Shown piece by piece: positions 57,342-64,000 of a stretch of DNA of 64,000 nucleotides; within the stretch, counting starts at the first letter, position 1, and every line of letters begins with the position of its first letter. The translations under genes were made by a program, and so were the position numbers. The stretch comes from Strix aluco (taxonomy: Eukaryota > Chordata > Aves > Strigiformes > Strigidae): the NCBI RefSeq assembly GCF_031877795.1, contig NW_027436642.1, forward strand, positions 1,724,777 through 1,788,776, read 5' to 3'. The notes under the pieces are model-generated. The model did no database searches and was not told where the DNA came from. It saw only the letters and a list, made by a program, of their open reading frames with translations.

Positions 57342-60300
57342 CTTTGACCCCAGCTTTAAGGCAGGCCTAATCCTGGGTTGCAACCCCAGACTCCTCCAAG
57401 GAAGATACCCAGGATTTTTTTTCTCCTGTAAAGCAAGAGGTTTGCTCCAGAACCCACTCAAGACTCCTCTCAGGCATGTCCTGCAGTGCTTTGACCCCAG
57501 CTTTAAGGCAGGCCTAATCCTGGGTTGCAACCCCAGACTCCTCCAAGGAAGATACCCAGGATTTTTTTTCTCCTGTAAAGCAAGAGGTTTGCTCCAGAAC
57601 CCACCCAAGACTCCTCTCAGGCATGTCCTGCAGTGCTTTGACCCCAGCTTTAAGGCAGGCCTAATCCTGGGTTGCAACCCCAGACTCCTCCAAGGAAGAT
57701 ACCCAGGATTTTTTTTCTCCTGTAAAGCAAGAGGTTTGCTCCAGAACCCACCCAAGACTCCTCTCAGGCATGTCCTGCAGTGCTTTGACCCCAGCTTTAA
57801 GGCAGGCCTAATCCTGGGTTGCAACCCCAGACTCCTCCAAGGAAGATGCCCAGGATTTTTTTTCTCCTGTAAAGCAAGAGTTTTGCTCCAGAACCCACCC
57901 AAGACTCCTCTCAGGCATGTCCTGCAGTGCTTTGACCCCAGCTTTAAGGCAGGCCTAATCCTGGGTTGCAACCCCAGACTCCTCCAAGGAAGATGCCCAG
58001 GATTTTTTTTCTCCTGTAAAAGCAAGAGTTTTGCTCCAGAACCCACCCAAGACTCCTCTCAGGCATGTCCTGCAGTGCTTTGACCCCAGCTTTAAGGCAG
58101 GCCTAATCCTGGGTTGCAACCCCAGACTCCTCCAAGGAAGATACCCAGGATTTTTTTTCTCCTGTAAAGCAAGAGGTTTGCTCCAGAACCCACCCAAGAC
58201 TCCTCTCAGGCATGTCCTGCAGTGCTTTGACCCCAGCTTTAAGGCAGGCCTAATCCTGGGTTGCAACCCCAGACTCCTCCAAGGAAGATGCCCAGGATTT
58301 TTTTTCTCCTGTAAAGCAAGAGGTTTGCTCCAGAACCCACCCAAGACTCCTCTCAGGCATGTCCTGCAGTGCTTTGACCCCAGCTTTAAGGCAGGCCTAA
58401 TCCTGGGTTGCAACCCCAGACTCCTCCAAGGAAGATACCCAGGATTTTTTTTCTCCTGTAAAGCAAGAGGTTTGCTCCAGAACCCACCCAAGACTCCTCT
58501 CAGGCATGTCCTGCAGTGCTTTGACCCCAGCTTTAAGGCAGGCCTAATCCTGGGTTGCAACCCCAGACTCCTCCAAGGAAGATACCCAGGATTTTTTTTC
58601 TCCTGTAAAGCAAGAGTTTTGCTCCAGAACCCACCCAAGACTCCTCTCAGGCATGTCCTGCAGTGCTTTGACCCCAGCTTTAAGGCAGGCCTAATCCTGG
58701 GTTGCAACCCCAGACTCCTCCAAGGAAGATACCCAGGATTTTTTTTCTCCTGTAAAGCAAGAGGTTTGCTCCAGAACCCACCCAAGACTCCTCTCAGGCA
58801 TGTCCTGCAGTGCTTTGACCCCAGCTTTAAGGCAGGCCTAATCCTGGGTTGCAACCCCAGACTCCTCCAAGGAAGATGCCCAGGATTTTTTTTCTCCTGT
58901 AAAGCAAGAGTTTTGCTCCAGAACCCACCCAAGACTCCTCTCAGGCATGTCCTGCAGTGCTTTGACCCCAGCTTTAAGGCAGGCCTAATCCTGGGTTGCA
59001 ACCCCAGACTCCTCCAAGGAAGATGCCCAGGATTTTTTTTCTCCTGTAAAAGCAAGAGTTTTGCTCCAGAACCCACCCAAGACTCCTCTCAGGCATGTCC
59101 TGCAGTGCTTTGACCCCAGCTTTAAGGCAGGCCTAATCCTGGGTTGCAACCCCAGACTCCTCCAAGGAAGATACCCAGGATTTTTTTTCTCCTGTAAAGC
59201 AAGAGGTTTGCTCCAGAACCCACCCAAGACTCCTCTCAGGCATGTCCTGCAGTGCTTTGACCCCAGCTTTAAGGCAGGCCTAATCCTGGGTTGCAACCCC
59301 AGACTCCTCCAAGGAAGATGCCCAGGATTTTTTTTCTCCTGTAAAGCAAGAGTTTTGCTCCAGAACCCACCCAAGACTCCTCTCAGGCATGTCCTGCAGT
59401 GCTTTGACCCCTGCTTTAAGGCAGGCCTAATCCTGGGTTGCAACCCCAGACTCCTCCAAGGAAGATGCCCAGGATTTTTTTTCTCCTGTAAAAGCAAGAG
59501 TTTTGCTCCAGAACCCACCCAAGACTCCTCTCAGGCATGTCCTGCAGTGCTTTGACCCCAGCTTTAAGGCAGGCCTAATCCTGGGTTGCAACCCCAGACT
59601 CCTCCAAGGAAGATACCCAGGATTTTTTTTCTCCTGTAAAGCAAGAGGTTTGCTCCAGAACCCACCCAAGACTCCTCTCAGGCATGTCCTGCAGTGCTTT
59701 GACGCCAGCTTTAAGGCAGGCCTAATCCTGGGTTGCAACCCCAGACTCCTCCAAGGAAGATACCCAGGATTTTTTTTCTCCTGTAAAGCAAGAGTTTTGC
59801 TCCAGAACCCACCCAAGACTCCTCTCAGGCATGTCCTGCAGTGCTTTGACCCCAGCTTTAAGGCAGGCCTAATCCTGGGTTGCAACCCCAGACTCCTCCA
59901 AGGAAGATACCCAGGATTTTTTTTCTCCTGTAAAGCAAGAGGTTTGCTCCAGAACCCACCCAAGACTCCTCTCAGGCATGTCCTGCAGTGCTTTGACCCC
60001 AGCTTTAAGGCAGGCCTAATCCTGGGTTGCAACCCCAGACTCCTCCAAGGAAGATACCCAGGATTTTTTTTCTCCTGTAAAGCAAGAGTTTTGCTCCAGA
60101 ACCCACCCAAGACTCCTCTCAGGCATGTCCTGCAGTGCTTTGACCCCAGCTTCAAGGCAGGCCTAATCCTGGGTTGCAACCCCAGACTCCTCCAAGGAAG
60201 ATACCCAGGATTTTTTTTCTCCTGTAAAGCAAGAGTTTTGCTCCAGAACCCACCCAAGACTCCTCTCAGGCATGTCCTGCAGTGCTTTGACCCCAGCTTT

Positions 60301-63300
60301 AAGGCAGGCCTAATCCTGGGTTGCAACCCCAGACTCCTCCAAGGAAGATACCCAGGATTTTTTTTCTCCTGTAAAGCAAGAGTTTTGCTCCAGAACCCAC
60401 CCAAGACTCCTCTCAGGCATGTCCTGCAGTGCTTTGACCCCAGCTTTAAGGCAGGCCTAATCCTGGGTTGCAACCCCAGACTCCTCCAAGGAAGATGCCC
60501 AGGATTTTTTTTCTCCTGTAAAGCAAGAGGTTTGCTCCAGAACCCACCCAAGACTCCTCTCAGGCATGTCCTGCAGTGCTTTGACCCCAGCTTTAAGGCA
60601 GGCCTAATCCTGGGTTGCAACCCCAGACTCCTCCAAGGAAGATGCCCAGGATTTTTTTTCTCCTGTAAAGCAAGAGGTTTGCTCCAGAACCCACCCAAGA
60701 CTCCTCTCAGGCATGTCCTGCAGTGCTTTGACCCCAGCTTTAAGGCAGGCCTAATCCTGGGTTGCAACCCCAGACTCCTCCAAGGAAGATACCCAGGATT
60801 TTTTTTCTCCTGTAAAGCAAGAGGTTTGCTCCAGAACCCACCCAAGACTCCTCTCAGGCATGTCCTGCAGTGCTTTGACCCCAGCTTTAAGGCAGGCCTA
60901 ATCCTGGGTTGCAACCCCAGACTCCTCCAAGGAAGATACCCAGGATTTTTTTTCTCCTGTAAAGCAAGAGTTTTGCTCCAGAACCCACCCAAGACTCCTC
61001 TCAGGCATGTCCTGCAGTGCTTTGACCCCAGCTTTAAGGCAGGCCTAATCCTGGGTTGCAACCCCAGACTCCTCCAAGGAAGATACCCAGGATTTTTTTT
61101 CTCCTGTAAAGCAAGAGGTTTGCTCCAGAACCCACCCAAGACTCCTCTCAGGCATGTCCTGCAGTGCTTTGACCCCAGCTTTAAGGCAGGCCTAATCCTG
61201 GGTTGCAACCCCAGACTCCTCCAAGGAAGATGCCCAGGATTTTTTTTCTCCTGTAAAGCAAGAGTTTTGCTCCAGAACCCACCCAAGACTCCTCTCAGGC
61301 ATGTCCTGCAGTGCTTTGACCCCAGCTTTAAGGCAGGCCTAATCCTGGGTTGCAACCCCAGACTCCTCCAAGGAAGATGCCCAGGATTTTTTTTCTCCTG
61401 TAAAAGCAAGAGTTTTGCTCCAGAACCCACCCAAGACTCCTCTCAGGCATGTCCTGCAGTGCTTTGACCCCAGCTTTAAGGCAGGCCTAATCCTGGGTTG
61501 CAACCCCAGACTCCTCCAAGGAAGATACCCAGGATTTTTTTTCTCCTGTAAAGCAAGAGGTTTGCTCCAGAACCCACCCAAGACTCCTCTCAGGCATGTC
61601 CTGCAGTGCTTTGACCCCAGCTTTAAGGCAGGCCTAATCCTGGGTTGCAACCCCAGACTCCTCCAAGGAAGATGCCCAGGATTTTTTTTCTCCTGTAAAG
61701 CAAGAGTTTTGCTCCAGAACCCACCCAAGACTCCTCTCAGGCATGTCCTGCAGTGCTTTGACCCCTGCTTTAAGGCAGGCCTAATCCTGGGTTGCAACCC
61801 CAGACTCCTCCAAGGAAGATGCCCAGGATTTTTTTTCTCCTGTAAAAGCAAGAGTTTTGCTCCAGAACCCACCCAAGACTCCTCTCAGGCATGTCCTGCA
61901 GTGCTTTGACCCCAGCTTTAAGGCAGGCCTAATCCTGGGTTGCAACCCCAGACTCCTCCAAGGAAGATACCCAGGATTTTTTTTCTCCTGTAAAGCAAGA
62001 GGTTTGCTCCAGAACCCACCCAAGACTCCTCTCAGGCATGTCCTGCAGTGCTTTGACGCCAGCTTTAAGGCAGGCCTAATCCTGGGTTGCAACCCCAGAC
62101 TCCTCCAAGGAAGATACCCAGGATTTTTTTTCTCCTGTAAAGCAAGAGTTTTGCTCCAGAACCCACCCAAGACTCCTCTCAGGCATGTCCTGCAGTGCTT
62201 TGACCCCAGCTTTAAGGCAGGCCTAATCCTGGGTTGCAACCCCAGACTCCTCCAAGGAAGATACCCAGGATTTTTTTTCTCCTGTAAAGCAAGAGGTTTG
62301 CTCCAGAACCCACCCAAGACTCCTCTCAGGCATGTCCTGCAGTGCTTTGACCCCAGCTTCAAGGCAGGCCTAATCCTGGGTTGCAACCCCAGACTCCTCC
62401 AAGGAAGATACCCAGGATTTTTTTTCTCCTGTAAAGCAAGAATTGTTGCTCCAGAACCAACCAAGACTCCTCTCAGGCATGTCCTGCAGTGCTTTGACCC
62501 CAGCTTTAAGGCAGGCCTAATCCTGGGTTGCAACCCCAGACTCCTCCAAGGAAGATACCCAGGATTTTTTTTCTCCTGTAAAGCAAGAGTTTTGCTCCAG
62601 AACCCACCCAAGACTCCTCTCAGGCATGTCCTGCAGTGCTTTGACCCCAGCTTTAAGGCAGGCCTAATCCTGGGTTGCAACCCCAGACTCCTCCAAGGAA
62701 GATACCCAGGATTTTTTTTCTCCTGTAAAGCAAGAGGTTTGCTCCAGAACCCACCCAAGACTCCTCTCAGGCATGTCCTGCAGTGCTTTGACCCCAGCTT
62801 TAAGGCAGGCCTAATCCTGGGTTGCAACCCCAGACTCCTCCAAGGAAGATACCCAGGATTTTTTTTCTCCTGTAAAGCAAGAGTTTTGCTCCAGAACCCA
62901 CCCAAGACTCCTCTCAGGCATGTCCTGCAGTGCTTTGACCCCAGCTTCAAGGCAGGCCTAATCCTGGGTTGCAACCCCAGACTCCTCCAAGGAAGATACC
63001 CAGGATTTTTTTTCTCCTGTAAAGCAAGAGTTTTGCTCCAGAACCCACCCAAGACTCCTCTCAGGCATGTCCTGCAGTGCTTTGACCCCAGCTTTAAGGC
63101 AGGCCTAATCCTGGGTTGCAACCCCAGACTCCTCCAAGGAAGATACCCAGGATTTTTTTTCTCCTGTAAAGCAAGAGTTTTGCTCCAGAACCCACCCAAG
63201 ACTCCTCTCAGGCATGTCCTGCAGTGCTTTGACCCCAGCTTTAAGGCAGGCCTAATCCTGGGTTGCAACCCCAGACTCCTCCAAGGAAGATGCCCAGGAT

Positions 63301-64000
63301 TTTTTTTCTCCTGTAAAGCAAGAGGTTTGCTCCAGAACCCACCCAAGACTCCTCTCAGGCATGTCCTGCAGTGCTTTGACCCCAGCTTTAAGGCAGGCCT
63401 AATCCTGGGTTGCAACCCCAGACTCCTCCAAGGAAGATGCCCAGGATTTTTTTTCTCCTGTAAAGCAAGAGGTTTGCTCCAGAACCCACCCAAGACTCCT
63501 CTCAGGCATGTCCTGCAGTGCTTTGACCCCAGCTTTAAGGCAGGCCTAATCCTGGGTTGCAACCCCAGACTCCTCCAAGGAAGATACCCAGGATTTTTTT
63601 TCTCCTGTAAAGCAAGAGGTTTGCTCCAGAACCCACCCAAGACTCCTCTCAGGCATGTCCTGCAGTGCTTTGACCCCAGCTTTAAGGCAGGCCTAATCCT
63701 GGGTTGCAACCCCAGACTCCTCCAAGGAAGATACCCAGGATTTTTTTTCTCCTGTAAAGCAAGAGTTTTGCTCCAGAACCCACCCAAGACTCCTCTCAGG
63801 CATGTCCTGCAGTGCTTTGACCCCAGCTTTAAGGCAGGCCTAATCCTGGGTTGCAACCCCAGACTCCTCCAAGGAAGATACCCAGGATTTTTTTTCTCCT
63901 GTAAAGCAAGAGGTTTGCTCCAGAACCCACCCAAGACTCCTCTCAGGCATGTCCTGCAGTGCTTTGACCCCAGCTTTAAGGCAGGCCTAATCCTGGGTTG
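57342..64000. repeat. Satellite B: 147-bp tandem array
   Basis: About 45 head-to-tail units starting CTTTGACCCCAGCTTTAAGG, period exactly 147 bp (57,342, 57,489, 57,636 and on). Sites vary mainly as ATACCC/ATGCCC and AGAGGTTTG/AGAGTTTTG. A 148-bp class with GTAAAAGCAAG occurs at about 58,016, 59,046, 59,489, 61,400 and 61,842. Each unit has a T8 tract. A diverged unit with AAGAATTGTTGCTCC lies at about 62,440. The array is open in one frame on each strand because 147 is a multiple of three and the unit has no stop; it is not a gene. It runs off the right edge. Confidence 0.97.

Noticed and set aside
57342-64000. Open frames of up to ~717 codons in satellite B
   Set aside because: A 147-bp unit without stops gives endless 49-residue repeats on both strands; no start context, unit-level variation unlike codon selection.

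Overview
The window is vertebrate nuclear DNA and almost certainly avian. It carries several CR1-type LINE fragments (the dominant avian/reptilian LINE), short LTRs, and spliced exons that match the end of the ciliary gene HYDIN. It contains no bacterial operons, RNA genes or CRISPR array. Nothing in it fixes the bird species.

Layout. (1) 1-28,457: satellite A, about 170 tandem units in two length classes (174 and 161 bp) with large near-identical higher-order copies; it runs off the left edge. (2) 28,458-37,460: a repeat-rich spacer with CR1 fragments, an AT-rich ~243-bp satellite (29.9-32.45 kb), a three-copy ~172-bp repeat, a GC-rich stretch with duplicated TGACGTGG motifs, a poly-C tract, and a second CR1 copy sharing about 250 bp with the first. 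(3) 37,465-57,049, minus strand: 22 recognisable exons of HYDIN, covering roughly the C-terminal 30% of the protein, from a LDEGG-containing exon to the WVYYL terminus. A solo LTR nested in a CR1 and a second LTR-like element lie in its introns. (4) 57,342-64,000: satellite B, about 45 units of 147 bp, unrelated to satellite A, running off the right edge.

HYDIN is a giant ASH/MSP-domain protein of the central-pair C2b projection of motile cilia. Exon order, splice phases and residues agree closely with the vertebrate protein, but this copy is damaged. I see an in-frame TAG, two exons whose expected GT donor is not GT, at least two well-localised single-base frameshifts with three further phase conflicts at exon edges, and a missing stretch of about 100 residues. 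It is either a recently decayed or partial HYDIN duplicate stranded between satellite arrays, or a real gene with uncorrected indel errors. The mix of damage is informative and is treated in the findings.

No two genes here work together. The biological interest is a cilia-gene fragment enclosed by two young, hierarchically amplified satellites, as in pericentromeric, sex-chromosome or other heterochromatic DNA. Human HYDIN identities were recalled from memory, not searched.
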